Below are positions 7,898 to 16,332 of a stretch of 17,401 nucleotides of DNA, piece by piece (position 1 is the stretch's first letter; the number at the start of each line of letters is the position of its first letter). Location of the stretch: NCBI GenBank assembly GCA_946481735.1, contig CAMLOU010000093.1, positions 1 to 17,401 on the forward strand, read 5' to 3'. The notes beneath the pieces were generated by a model. That model was given only the letters and a program-made list of their open reading frames with translations, made no database searches and was not told the DNA's origin. The DNA comes from an uncultured Cellvibrio sp. (lineage in GTDB: Bacteria; Pseudomonadota; Gammaproteobacteria; Pseudomonadales; Cellvibrionaceae). The position numbers and the translations under genes are program-made.

Positions 7898-7936
7898 TAG
7901 GAAACGCCATCGAGATAACCAAAGATCGGGGTATTG

Positions 7937-9187
7937 ATGGATATTGCAATTACCAGGACAAAGATGCCCGCGACCAAACGACTTGCGGTGGGATTGTTGA
8001 TCATTCCGGCATTGGGGGTTGTGCTGCATTTTCTATGGCAACTTGCTCAGGCAGATATCAGCGTTGACCGGGATGAGCTGGTGATAGCGGAAGTCAAGCA
8101 GGGTGACTTCACGGTTTCGGTCAGGGGTTCGGGCATTCTGGTGCCGGAAAATATTCAATGGCTTTCGGCCAACGTCGAAGGAGTTGTGATGAAACGAATG
8201 GTCAAGGCGGGCAATCTGGTGAATAAAGGTGATCCGATTGTTGTGCTGGATAATCCCCGGCTGGTACAACAACTGGCCGAAGCAGAATGGGAGTTTGCCG
8301 CGCTGGAAGCGGAACTGGGCGCGGCACAGGCGGAGCAGGAATCCGAGCTTGAAGAACAAAAAGTCCAGATATTAAATGCCCGGCTCGATTATGAAAACAG
8401 CGTATTGGAATATTCTGCCCGTGCAGAACTCATGAAAACCGGCGCGGTATCAAAACTGGATTACGAGCGAAGCCGCTTGACGATGAATCAACTTCAGCAG
8501 CGTTGGTTAAGTGCACAGCAGCAACTCACTACCCTTGAGAAAACCTTGGTCGCTCACAATGCCGCACGCGCTGCACGCTTGAATAAGGGAAGAAAGAGCC
8601 TGGAGATCATTCAGCAGCAAGTCGATAACCTGGAAGTCAAAGCCGGTATGGACAGCATCGTACTGGAGATGCCGCTGATTTCCGGGCAGCGGGTAATAAC
8701 GGGCGATAGCATTGCCAAACTTGCACAGCAAGATTCGTTGATCGCTGAACTCCAGATTCCGGAAATTCAGATACGCCAGGTGGTTGTTGGGCAGCGCGTT
8801 ATCATCGATACCCGCAACAATAAAATAATTGGAAGCGTATCCCGCATTGATCCTGCCGTGCTTAATGGCAACGTGCTGGTTGATGTCAAATTCACGCAAG
8901 AGCTGCCGGATGATGTAAGACCGGACTTAAGTGTTGACGGAGAAATCATGGTCAGCGAAATTCCGGATGCACTCTACGTTGATCGCCCGCTATACGCACA
9001 AAGCAGCAGTCGTACTGCGTTATTTAAACTCAGTGATGACGGAAAATTTGCCGAACGTGTCAATGTAAATTTCGGGCAGGGCTCGGTTAACCAGATTCAG
9101 GTAATAGCCGGTTTACGCACAGGAGATAGAATACTCGTATCCGATCCTAGGCGTTTTGAAACCCACCAGCGTTTTTATATTCATTGA
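7937..9187 (+). CDS. Periplasmic adaptor (membrane-fusion) subunit of an ABC efflux system, HlyD/MacA-like
   Basis: The 416-residue protein is anchored by one N-terminal helix (about 17-36, LAVGLLIIPALGVVLHFLW) with the rest periplasmic. Its order is the adaptor pattern. A first lipoyl half (about 55-95, with ENIQWLSANVEGVVMKRMVKAG) is followed by a long coiled-coil hairpin rich in Glu, Gln, Leu and Arg (about 98-225), the second lipoyl half (SIVLEMPLISGQRVITGDSIAKL), and then beta-barrel and membrane-proximal domains. Adaptors link an inner-membrane pump to an outer-membrane TolC-like channel. Here the pump is evidently the ABC pair encoded two genes downstream. A TTG at 7934 could begin a protein one codon longer, but the ATG at 7937 is preferred, with GGGG at 7928-7931 five bases upstream. 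It is the first gene of the operon, about 30 bases after the predicted transcription start. Confidence 0.88.
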   Translation: MDIAITRTKMPATKRLAVGLLIIPALGVVLHFLWQLAQADISVDRDELVIAEVKQGDFTVSVRGSGILVPENIQWLSANVEGVVMKRMVKAGNLVNKGDPIVVLDNPRLVQQLAEAEWEFAALEAELGAAQAEQESELEEQKVQILNARLDYENSVLEYSARAELMKTGAVSKLDYERSRLTMNQLQQRWLSAQQQLTTLEKTLVAHNAARAARLNKGRKSLEIIQQQVDNLEVKAGMDSIVLEMPLISGQRVITGDSIAKLAQQDSLIAELQIPEIQIRQVVVGQRVIIDTRNNKIIGSVSRIDPAVLNGNVLVDVKFTQELPDDVRPDLSVDGEIMVSEIPDALYVDRPLYAQSSSRTALFKLSDDGKFAERVNVNFGQGSVNQIQVIAGLRTGDRILVSDPRRFETHQRFYIH

Positions 9188-9223
9188 TTCACCGCTTACC
9201 ATACACATTCAAGGTTGAATAAC

Positions 9224-10417
9224 ATGCAATTACACAACACCAACAAGATGGACCAACAAGGCGACCAGGTGAAAACCTACATGCCGGCGCTAACCGGTAT
9301 TCGATTCTTCGCTATCCTGCATATTTTTTGCTTCCACCTGTGGACGCTCTACGACATGGATAAAGAACCCGGTGTTGAGAATCTTCTGCGGGGTATGGGG
9401 AATCTCCCGAAGGGATTCTTGACGTATCTGTCAAACGGTTGGATGTCCACCAGTTTCTTCTTTCTATTGTCCGGTTTTATTCTGGGTTATTTGTATTGGG
9501 GTAAAGATGGTCAGTTAACCGTTCCGCGAAAAACCTTTTGGTTGATGCGTGCTACACGAATTTATCCGATTCACGTGGTGTTGATTTTATTGTCATTGGG
9601 TGCGGCGGGTTATCACCTTGCTAACGGTGTTAATCCCCTCATGCTAGTAGCCAGTGCGGTGGCAACACTGACCTTGGTGCAAGCGTGGTATCCGGATTTT
9701 GTCCCCATGTGGTCATGGCCGACATGGACAATTTCGGCATTGGTTTTCCTCTATGCCGTCATGCCGTTTCTTTTACCGCCGCTGGCGAGGTTGTCACACC
9801 GCAAAGCTGTCTTATGGTTGTGCATGCTTCCGGTTATTTCCCTGCTGCCTACGGTTATTTATGCGTTCTACTTTCCGACTGGCGCTGAGCCACAACAATT
9901 CTGGCAAATCTTTATTGGCTCCACACCGCTCTTTTGGCTGGCGCACTTTGTTGCTGGCATATTGCTCACCAAGGTATTTTCATTGTCTCGCTTTAATCCC
10001 GTGAATACTAACGGAAGTTCTCGCTGGTTTGCTTGGGGCGATGTGGCTTTGGTTGCTGTAATCGCTATCGCTTGTATACCCGATATTCAGGAGCCGTTTA
10101 AATTTTTCTTACGTCACGGTCTGATGATGCCGCTGTATATGGTCATTATTGTTGACCTTGCCCGAGGCAATGGATTAGCTGCGCGGCTATTGTCCGGTCG
10201 TGTTATGAGCTTCATGGGGGAGACAGGCTTTTCCATCTTTATCTGGCAAAACCTGGTGATGATGGTGTGTTGGGGCATGGTGATGATGAATCCGGATGCG
10301 GGAGATAATCAATTTTGGGGTGCGCTTATCAGCATTATTGTGCTTGGTATCTTCAGCACCTACGTGTTGGAGAAGCCTGTCGCTACATGGTTGCGTCGGA
10401 AAATAATCAAAAATTAA
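9224..10417 (+). CDS. Membrane acyltransferase, acyltransferase-3 family
   Basis: The 397-residue protein has about ten hydrophobic helices. The N-terminal motif ALTGIRFFAILHIFCFH holds the conserved Arg27 and His38 of the acyltransferase-3 (OafA/NodX-like) family. RATRIYPIH (109-117) matches the second conserved Arg motif, and the C-terminus ends with the usual EKPVATWLRRK. Members move acyl groups, often acetyl from acetyl-CoA, onto extracytoplasmic sugars, lipids, peptides or antibiotics; the acceptor here is unknown. A TTG at 9215 would add three residues, but the ATG at 9224 with AAGG 9 bases upstream is the better start. It lies between adaptor and ATPase genes with gaps of 36 and 13 bases, so it is co-transcribed with an ABC efflux system, an uncommon position. 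No SGNH domain is fused. Confidence 0.88.
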   Translation: MQLHNTNKMDQQGDQVKTYMPALTGIRFFAILHIFCFHLWTLYDMDKEPGVENLLRGMGNLPKGFLTYLSNGWMSTSFFFLLSGFILGYLYWGKDGQLTVPRKTFWLMRATRIYPIHVVLILLSLGAAGYHLANGVNPLMLVASAVATLTLVQAWYPDFVPMWSWPTWTISALVFLYAVMPFLLPPLARLSHRKAVLWLCMLPVISLLPTVIYAFYFPTGAEPQQFWQIFIGSTPLFWLAHFVAGILLTKVFSLSRFNPVNTNGSSRWFAWGDVALVAVIAIACIPDIQEPFKFFLRHGLMMPLYMVIIVDLARGNGLAARLLSGRVMSFMGETGFSIFIWQNLVMMVCWGMVMMNPDAGDNQFWGALISIIVLGIFSTYVLEKPVATWLRRKIIKN

Positions 10418-10430
10418 CGGATGACATGTT

Positions 10431-11162
10431 ATGAAAGAACCACTAATTAAGTTGAATGACATCAAAAAAATATTCTACACCGAAGACGTAGAGACTCATG
10501 CATTAAGCGATATATCACTACGCATTTATCAGGGTGAATACGTGTCCATCGCAGGACCATCCGGGTGTGGTAAGTCTACCTTGTTGTCTCTTCTTGGCTT
10601 GTTGGATGTGGCGACGGAAGGCCAGTACCAGCTCGCCGGTCATGAGGTGACGAGTATTGCCAAAGACGAGCGAGCCAGAATTCGCAATCAGGAAATTGGT
10701 TTTATCTTTCAGTCGTTCAATTTAATCAGCGATCTGGATGTGGAAGAAAACGTAGAATTACCTTTAACCTATCGTCGTGACTTGAACAAACAGGAACGCA
10801 AGCAACGTGTAAGAGAAGCGTTGGAAAAGGTCGACATGCTCTACCGTGCTAAACATTTTCCCGCGCAGTTGTCTGGTGGTCAGCAACAGCGTGTGGCGGT
10901 GGCGCGTGCTATCGCGGGTAGGCCGTCTATTATTCTGGCGGATGAGCCGACCGGAAACCTTGATACCAAAAATGCCGAGGCGGTGATGCAGTTGCTCGAC
11001 AAGCTGCATGCCGAAGGCGCAACCATCTGCATGGTGACTCACGATCCACGCTCGGCATTGCGTGCGCGACGAAAGATAGATCTAGTGGACGGCAGAATCG
11101 TTGCGGATAAAACCTTTTCCAAAGCCGGAGCACTGGCAGCAACGGAGGAAGCTCAGTGTTAA
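10431..11162 (+). CDS. ABC transporter ATP-binding protein, MacB/LolD class
   Basis: The 243-residue cytoplasmic ATPase has a complete nucleotide-binding domain. Walker A is GPSGCGKST (42-50), the Q-loop Gln is at 94, and the signature LSGGQ is at 147-151, followed by QQRV. Walker B IILADE (167-172) ends in catalytic Glu172, then comes the D-loop GNLD and His204 in VTHDP. The short form with FQSFNLI and DEPTGNLD is the class that pairs with FtsX-like permeases (MacB, LolD, FtsE). It would act as a homodimer driving conformational change of the next gene's product rather than a classic import channel. The ribosome-binding site is weak (GGA 9 bases before the ATG). Its last 7 bases overlap the permease gene, indicating coupled translation. 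Confidence 0.95.
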   Translation: MKEPLIKLNDIKKIFYTEDVETHALSDISLRIYQGEYVSIAGPSGCGKSTLLSLLGLLDVATEGQYQLAGHEVTSIAKDERARIRNQEIGFIFQSFNLISDLDVEENVELPLTYRRDLNKQERKQRVREALEKVDMLYRAKHFPAQLSGGQQQRVAVARAIAGRPSIILADEPTGNLDTKNAEAVMQLLDKLHAEGATICMVTHDPRSALRARRKIDLVDGRIVADKTFSKAGALAATEEAQC

Positions 11163-13588
11163 TTATCAGCGATTTCAAATATGCCTGCCGCTTACTCGCC
11201 AAGAAACCGGGATTCTCCCTGTTAACCATTCTGGTGATGGCGTCCGGAATCGGCTTGAGCCTGTTTTTATTTTCGTTTTTTCACAACATGCTATTCAAAG
11301 ATTTACCCTTTAAGGATGGCGAGTCACTTGTTCAGTTAAACATTACCCACAAGGGAATTTCGCAGTGGGGTGGTATCGATCTGCATGATTACTATGAAGT
11401 CAGAACCAGCCTTGAAGGTGTTGAAGAATTTGGTGCGTACCGTGAAAGTAGTGTGAATGTATCCGGGCGAGACGGCGCGCGGCAATACGATAGCGTGATT
11501 GCAGAGCCCAATATATTTGCGATGACGCGCACACAACCGATTATTGGCCGTAGCTTTACTGAATCAGAAAGCCAGGACGGTGCGGAGCCGGTTGTTGTCA
11601 TCGGCTACGACCTGTGGCAAAACTATCTGGGCGCTGATCCACAAGTGCTAGACCAGATGCTCCGCATCAACAGTGTCAGTCACCGTATTATTGGCGTAAT
11701 GCCGAAGGGTTACACGTTTCCCCGTACTGCTGATCTGTGGGTGCCGATGCAGGAAGATGCTACACGTTTGCCACGCGGCAGTGCCGGCCATTTTTATGGT
11801 GTTGCCTTATTGGAAAAAGGCGTTTCGCGCAACGAGATTAATAAACAGTTAGCGTTGATCATGCAACGGCTTGAACAGCGCTACCCGGAAACAAACGCGG
11901 GTATTAGCGCTTATGTGACCACCTTTCCTATGACGGCTGTGCGCGACGGCGTTGCAGTGGTCTATGCCATGCAAATTGCGGCTATGTTAATTTTCTGCCT
12001 TGCACTGATCAATGTCGGAAACCTATTGTTATCACGTGCTATTGAACGCAGTAAAGAAACGGCGATACGAGTAGCCCTGGGTGCACCCCGCTGGCGATTG
12101 GTCGGCCAGATGTTGTGGGAGAGTATTATCATCTGCGTGATTGGTGGTGTGATCGGTTTACTGGTGCTGGCATGGGGGCTGGAAGTTGTCGAGCGCATAA
12201 CCCTGACATTTTTTGATGACAAGCCGGTATTCTGGTGGGACTTTGGCGTAGACGGTTTTACCCTGAAACTGTTTTTTGTCTTTATTGTATTGGCTGTGCT
12301 GGCTACCGGTTTGTTACCTGCATTGCGTAATTCCGGCTCAGACTTCAATGCAGCACTGCGTGATGGTACGCGTGGTGCCGCCGGCAGACAATCCAACCGT
12401 TTGCATAAATTATTGGTAATCAGTGAGATATTTTTATCGACCACGGTGTTGATTGCTGCAGCGGCGATGGTTGTCGGTGCCTACCTTGCCACCCACGCGG
12501 ACTTCGGTGTGAATACGGATAATATCCTGACCGCCAAGGTCCGTTTGCCGGAAGCAGATTACACCGAGCGAACCCAGTACACGGAATTCGTCAAGACCTT
12601 GCAGTCGCGCCTGGAGAACAGCCCGGGAATCGGTAACGTGATGATTGCCTCGTCCGTGCCGGGTGAATGGAGTTGGGTGCCGGCGATGGCCGTGGAGGGC
12701 AGGGAGTACATCAGCAAAGGCGGGGAGGATTATGCACGGGCCAATTACGTGTCCATCAATGTGGACGCTTTAAAAAAATTGGGCGTTGAACTGAAAGCGG
12801 GGCGTTATTTTAACAGTGGTGATGATCGTTTCGATGCTCGCTCAGTGATTATCACCGAATCATTTGCAGCGCGTTACTTTCCTGACGAGTCACCTTTGGA
12901 TAAACGTATTCGCATTGCAGAAAAAAACCATGATAAGCAGGAATGGCTGACTATTGTCGGCGTGGTTGAGCATACCATTTACGGACAGGCAAACGATGAC
13001 ACCGGGAAGACGCCAACAGTGTTTCGCACGTTTTCCCAGTTGCCGCGCAATTACATGACGATCGCCTTGCAAATGAAGGCAGATGCTGAACAAGCCACGC
13101 GCACCTTGCGCAGTACCCTGGCATCTATTGATCCAGAGCTGCCGGCGTATCATCTGGAAAACTATAACGAGATCATCAAACGCAGCAACGGCCCGTTAAG
13201 TTTGATCAGCAAAATATTTTTATTGATGGGAGTCGTCGCTATAGTCCTGGCCGCCAGCGGTATTTATGGCGTGATGGCCAATACGGTTAACCAGAAGACG
13301 CAGGAAATCGGTGTCAAACGTGCGCTCGGTGCGACGGATGGCCTCATTGGTCGACAATTTTTAATGTTGGGTGTCCGGCAATTATTATGGGGTGGTGTGC
13401 CAGGCGCGCTGGCAGGTTATGCTATGGGTGTTGCCATGTCACGCATTGTCGGGTTGCAGGGCTTAGGGCTGGTTGTTATCGCGGTGATGATGACCGTCCT
13501 TGTTGCCGCTGTCGTATTAACAGCAACATGGCTACCCACACGACGTGCATTGGACATGGAACCCGGCGAGGCTTTGCGCTACGAATGA
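11156..13588 (+). CDS. ABC transporter permease with duplicated MacB/FtsX unit
   Basis: The 810-residue inner-membrane protein starts at GTG 11156, seven bases after a strong GGAGG (11144-11148) inside the preceding gene. It has two copies of the MacB-periplasmic-domain plus FtsX module. Helix 1 is near residues 20-42, a large periplasmic domain follows, and helices lie near 270, 322 and 371. The second unit begins with a helix near 419, then another periplasmic domain, and helices near 684, 742 and 770. Each FtsX part carries the same cytoplasmic signature: ETAIRVALGAPRWRL in the first, TQEIGVKRALGATDG in the second. This layout is that of the large duplicated permeases sometimes called ADOP, which often lack a cognate ATPase; here one is adjacent. 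With the adaptor it should form an envelope efflux or mechanotransmission machine. Substrate unknown. Confidence 0.9.
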   Translation: MLIISDFKYACRLLAKKPGFSLLTILVMASGIGLSLFLFSFFHNMLFKDLPFKDGESLVQLNITHKGISQWGGIDLHDYYEVRTSLEGVEEFGAYRESSVNVSGRDGARQYDSVIAEPNIFAMTRTQPIIGRSFTESESQDGAEPVVVIGYDLWQNYLGADPQVLDQMLRINSVSHRIIGVMPKGYTFPRTADLWVPMQEDATRLPRGSAGHFYGVALLEKGVSRNEINKQLALIMQRLEQRYPETNAGISAYVTTFPMTAVRDGVAVVYAMQIAAMLIFCLALINVGNLLLSRAIERSKETAIRVALGAPRWRLVGQMLWESIIICVIGGVIGLLVLAWGLEVVERITLTFFDDKPVFWWDFGVDGFTLKLFFVFIVLAVLATGLLPALRNSGSDFNAALRDGTRGAAGRQSNRLHKLLVISEIFLSTTVLIAAAAMVVGAYLATHADFGVNTDNILTAKVRLPEADYTERTQYTEFVKTLQSRLENSPGIGNVMIASSVPGEWSWVPAMAVEGREYISKGGEDYARANYVSINVDALKKLGVELKAGRYFNSGDDRFDARSVIITESFAARYFPDESPLDKRIRIAEKNHDKQEWLTIVGVVEHTIYGQANDDTGKTPTVFRTFSQLPRNYMTIALQMKADAEQATRTLRSTLASIDPELPAYHLENYNEIIKRSNGPLSLISKIFLLMGVVAIVLAASGIYGVMANTVNQKTQEIGVKRALGATDGLIGRQFLMLGVRQLLWGGVPGALAGYAMGVAMSRIVGLQGLGLVVIAVMMTVLVAAVVLTATWLPTRRALDMEPGEALRYE

Positions 13589-13614
13589 CGTATTGAAAGA
13601 ATAATAGGATCACG

Positions 13615-14997
13615 ATGAAACAATCCATTCTTATCGTCGATGATGATGACGATATTTTGTCGGCTTTAAGCTTGCTACTTAATGCTGAAGGCTTCACACC
13701 GATAAAAGCAGATTCCCCGGCGCAGGCGAAAGCTGCAATTTGTCATTACGATGTCAGCTTGATATTGATGGATTTGAATTACTCACTGGATACGACCTCC
13801 GGTGAAGAAGGGCTAAACCTGATTAATATCATTCGCCAACACAACGAACTTGTGCCTATCGTAGTTATGACCGGCTGGGGTACGATTGATGTAGCGGTCG
13901 CGGCCATAAAACGCGGTGCCAATGATTTTATCCAGAAACCTTGGGAAAATGATCGTTTGCTAATGACGATCAACAACCACCTTCAACTGGCTCGAGCACA
14001 AAAGCAATCGCAAAAGCTAACCCGTCACAACGAATTGTTACAGGCCGAGATTCGCCCGGAAACAGACATTGTGGCTGAATCGGCAATCATGCAGCGCGTT
14101 CTGGCAACGCTGCATCAAGTGGCCAAGAGTGATGCCAGTATATTGTTGACTGGCGAAAACGGCACAGGAAAAAGTTTATTTGCTCGCTTGATTCACGAAC
14201 TGTCGCCCCGTCGTCATGCGCCACACATCTCCGTCAACATGGGCGCTGTCACTGAGTCGCTGTTCGAAAGTGAAATGTTTGGCCATACCAAAGGCGCTTT
14301 CACCGATGCGAAATCTGCCCGTATCGGGCGCTTCGAACTAGCCGATGAAGGCACCTTGTTTCTCGATGAGATAGCCAACACCCCTTATTCTCAACAGGGA
14401 AAACTCTTGCGCGTGTTGGAAGATCTGCAATTTGAAAAGGTGGGCTCGGGCATAACCCAAACGGTGGATTTTCGTTTGGTTACGGCGACCAATGCCGATT
14501 TAAACCACGCTGTTAATGCGGGCAGTTTTCGTAAGGATTTACTCTACCGGATCAACACAGTTGAAATTGAAATACCGGCCTTGCGTTACCGACCCGAAGA
14601 TATCCTACCCCTGGCAAACGCCTTCCTGGCCAAGGCTGCACAAAAATATTCACAACCACCGCTGGAAATCAGCAGCGCCGCTGGAAAGATATTACAAACC
14701 TATGCCTGGCCGGGGAATGTGCGGGAATTAAACCACGTAATGGAACGCGCGCACATCCTATGCAAAACAGTAGCTGTTCAACCTGAGGATCTGGGTATCA
14801 ATAATCTTTTGTCCACACAAGGAAATGTTGTACACGGCGATGAACAGGAATATTTGAAGCCTCTGAGCGAGATAGAGCAGGAGGTTATCAATCGGCGTTT
14901 ATCTTATTTCCATGGCGATGCGCTAAAAGCAGCTAAATCGCTTGGCTTGAGTCGCAGTGCTTTTTATCGCCGCCTTGAAAAACAAACTGAACGATAA
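13615..14997 (+). CDS. NtrC-family sigma-54-dependent response regulator
   Basis: The 460-residue protein has three domains. The receiver (1-122) has Asp9-Asp10, phospho-acceptor Asp53 in LMDLNYS, Thr86 and Lys108, with a few extra residues after Asp53 (DTTSGEEG). The AAA+ domain has Walker A GENGTGKS (180-187), the sigma-54-contacting loop as GAFTDA (227-232) instead of the usual GAFTGA, and Walker B LFLDE (248-252). A Fis-type helix-turn-helix sits at the C-terminus (about 430-455, ending GLSRSAFYRRLEK). AGGA lies about 6 bases before the ATG. When phosphorylated by the adjacent kinase it should remodel sigma-54 polymerase. The obvious target is the -24/-12 promoter at 7881-7897 that drives its own operon. 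Genes of this type recur beside MacB-like ABC operons, from general knowledge. Confidence 0.94.
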   Translation: MKQSILIVDDDDDILSALSLLLNAEGFTPIKADSPAQAKAAICHYDVSLILMDLNYSLDTTSGEEGLNLINIIRQHNELVPIVVMTGWGTIDVAVAAIKRGANDFIQKPWENDRLLMTINNHLQLARAQKQSQKLTRHNELLQAEIRPETDIVAESAIMQRVLATLHQVAKSDASILLTGENGTGKSLFARLIHELSPRRHAPHISVNMGAVTESLFESEMFGHTKGAFTDAKSARIGRFELADEGTLFLDEIANTPYSQQGKLLRVLEDLQFEKVGSGITQTVDFRLVTATNADLNHAVNAGSFRKDLLYRINTVEIEIPALRYRPEDILPLANAFLAKAAQKYSQPPLEISSAAGKILQTYAWPGNVRELNHVMERAHILCKTVAVQPEDLGINNLLSTQGNVVHGDEQEYLKPLSEIEQEVINRRLSYFHGDALKAAKSLGLSRSAFYRRLEKQTER

Positions 14998-15000
14998 ACC

Positions 15001-16332
15001 ATGGCGATAAAAACTCCACTGGAGAAACAACTGGTACGTTTGGCGCTTTGCATTTCTGTACCTTTATTGCTGATACTGTTATGGACAATGGTCTACGCTG
15101 GCATTTCTATCTGGTTAATCTTATTAACCCTGTTGGTAAGTGGCGGGCTTATCAGTTACACCGCTTATCTGATACACCGGAAACTGACTTATCAATTTCG
15201 CAGTGTGAGTAATCTCGTGAGCACCATGGCTCACGGCGATTACAGCTTGCGCGCGCGAAGTGTCAAGGGTAGCGGCGCCATGAACGAATTGACGCTTGCC
15301 GTTAACACACTCGCAGAGCGTTTGAGTCATCAGCGCTGGGAGTCAATAGAAAGCCAATTATTATTGCGTACGATCATTGAACACATTGACGTTGCCATAC
15401 TTGCGCTAAATGAGTCCGGCGAGCTGCGCCTGCTTAATCCCGCTGCCAGGACTTTACTGGGTGTAGAAAACCATGATGCAACTTCGTCGTTGCGAGAGCA
15501 GCTCAGTTTTCTGCGGTCATTTACCAGCGGCGAGCATCAGGTGGTGGAGTTGTCGCTTGGTCATCAACAGGGGCGGTTCAATATTCACGTCGAAGAGTTT
15601 CGCGAAGCAGGCAAACAGCACAAATTATTATTTATCACCGACGTGCGCAGGCTGCTGCGTAGAGAAGAGACTAAAGCCTGGCAAAGCCTGGTGCGCGTGA
15701 TTAGTCACGAAATAAATAACTCGCTATCACCCATCGCGTCTCTCAGTCAAACGCTGATGCGCCTCATTCATAAGCTGCCGGAACACATAACGGGGCGGGA
15801 GGATTTACTGGCGGGCTTGAATATCATCGCCGAGCGAGCCACGGGCTTGGGTGAATTTATTGAAAGCTACAAACAGCTGGCAAAACTACCGGAACCCCAC
15901 AGGCAAGCGACTTCTGTTTTAAGTGTGATCAACAAGGTGTGTGCGCTATTCAAAGAAACAATTATTGAGGTAAATACAGCCGATGATGTCATTATCGACA
16001 TCGACCCTCTGCAGATAGAACAGGTATTGATTAACCTGCTGAAAAATGCCGTGGAAGCCATGGCGCACACCAATCCCAACGGCAGAATATCTATTGCCTG
16101 GGACGTAAAGGACACGATGTTTCAACTGACACTGTGCGATCAAGGATGCGGCATCAGCAACCTCGATAATGTGTTTGTCCCGTTTTACAGCACCAAAAAA
16201 CACGGCACTGGTATTGGGCTTGTGTTATGCAGACAAATTATCGAAGCGCATGACGGCCGCATTACTATCACGAATCAAACAAACGCGCCGGGCTGTTGCG
16301 TGCGTATTGAATTGCCCCAGCGTCGTGAGTGA
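15001..16332 (+). CDS. Membrane histidine kinase, NtrB-like, with minimal periplasmic loop
   Basis: The 443-residue kinase starts 3 bases after the regulator stop, with no clear ribosome-binding site of its own, suggesting translational coupling. Two helices (about 12-31 and 36-57) are separated by only a few residues, so there is essentially no periplasmic sensor domain. A HAMP-like segment (about 58-115) and a PAS-like domain (about 120-215, IIEHIDVAILALNESGELRLLN) follow. The transmitter has the H-box VISHEINNSLSPI with His236, N-box NLLKNAVEA, G1 DQGCGI, F-box FVPFYSTK and G2 GTGIGL, so it is catalytically complete. It should phosphorylate Asp53 of the regulator encoded just upstream. The short loop points to sensing within the membrane or through a partner, most simply the operon's own permease. 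Its TGA directly abuts the stop of the convergent reductase gene. Confidence 0.93.
   Translation: MAIKTPLEKQLVRLALCISVPLLLILLWTMVYAGISIWLILLTLLVSGGLISYTAYLIHRKLTYQFRSVSNLVSTMAHGDYSLRARSVKGSGAMNELTLAVNTLAERLSHQRWESIESQLLLRTIIEHIDVAILALNESGELRLLNPAARTLLGVENHDATSSLREQLSFLRSFTSGEHQVVELSLGHQQGRFNIHVEEFREAGKQHKLLFITDVRRLLRREETKAWQSLVRVISHEINNSLSPIASLSQTLMRLIHKLPEHITGREDLLAGLNIIAERATGLGEFIESYKQLAKLPEPHRQATSVLSVINKVCALFKETIIEVNTADDVIIDIDPLQIEQVLINLLKNAVEAMAHTNPNGRISIAWDVKDTMFQLTLCDQGCGISNLDNVFVPFYSTKKHGTGIGLVLCRQIIEAHDGRITITNQTNAPGCCVRIELPQRRE

Noticed and set aside
7695..7949. 84-codon open frame on the minus strand in the divergent control region
   Set aside because: It overlaps the sigma-54 promoter and the adaptor start, has unremarkable composition and no good ribosome-binding site, and resembles no known protein.
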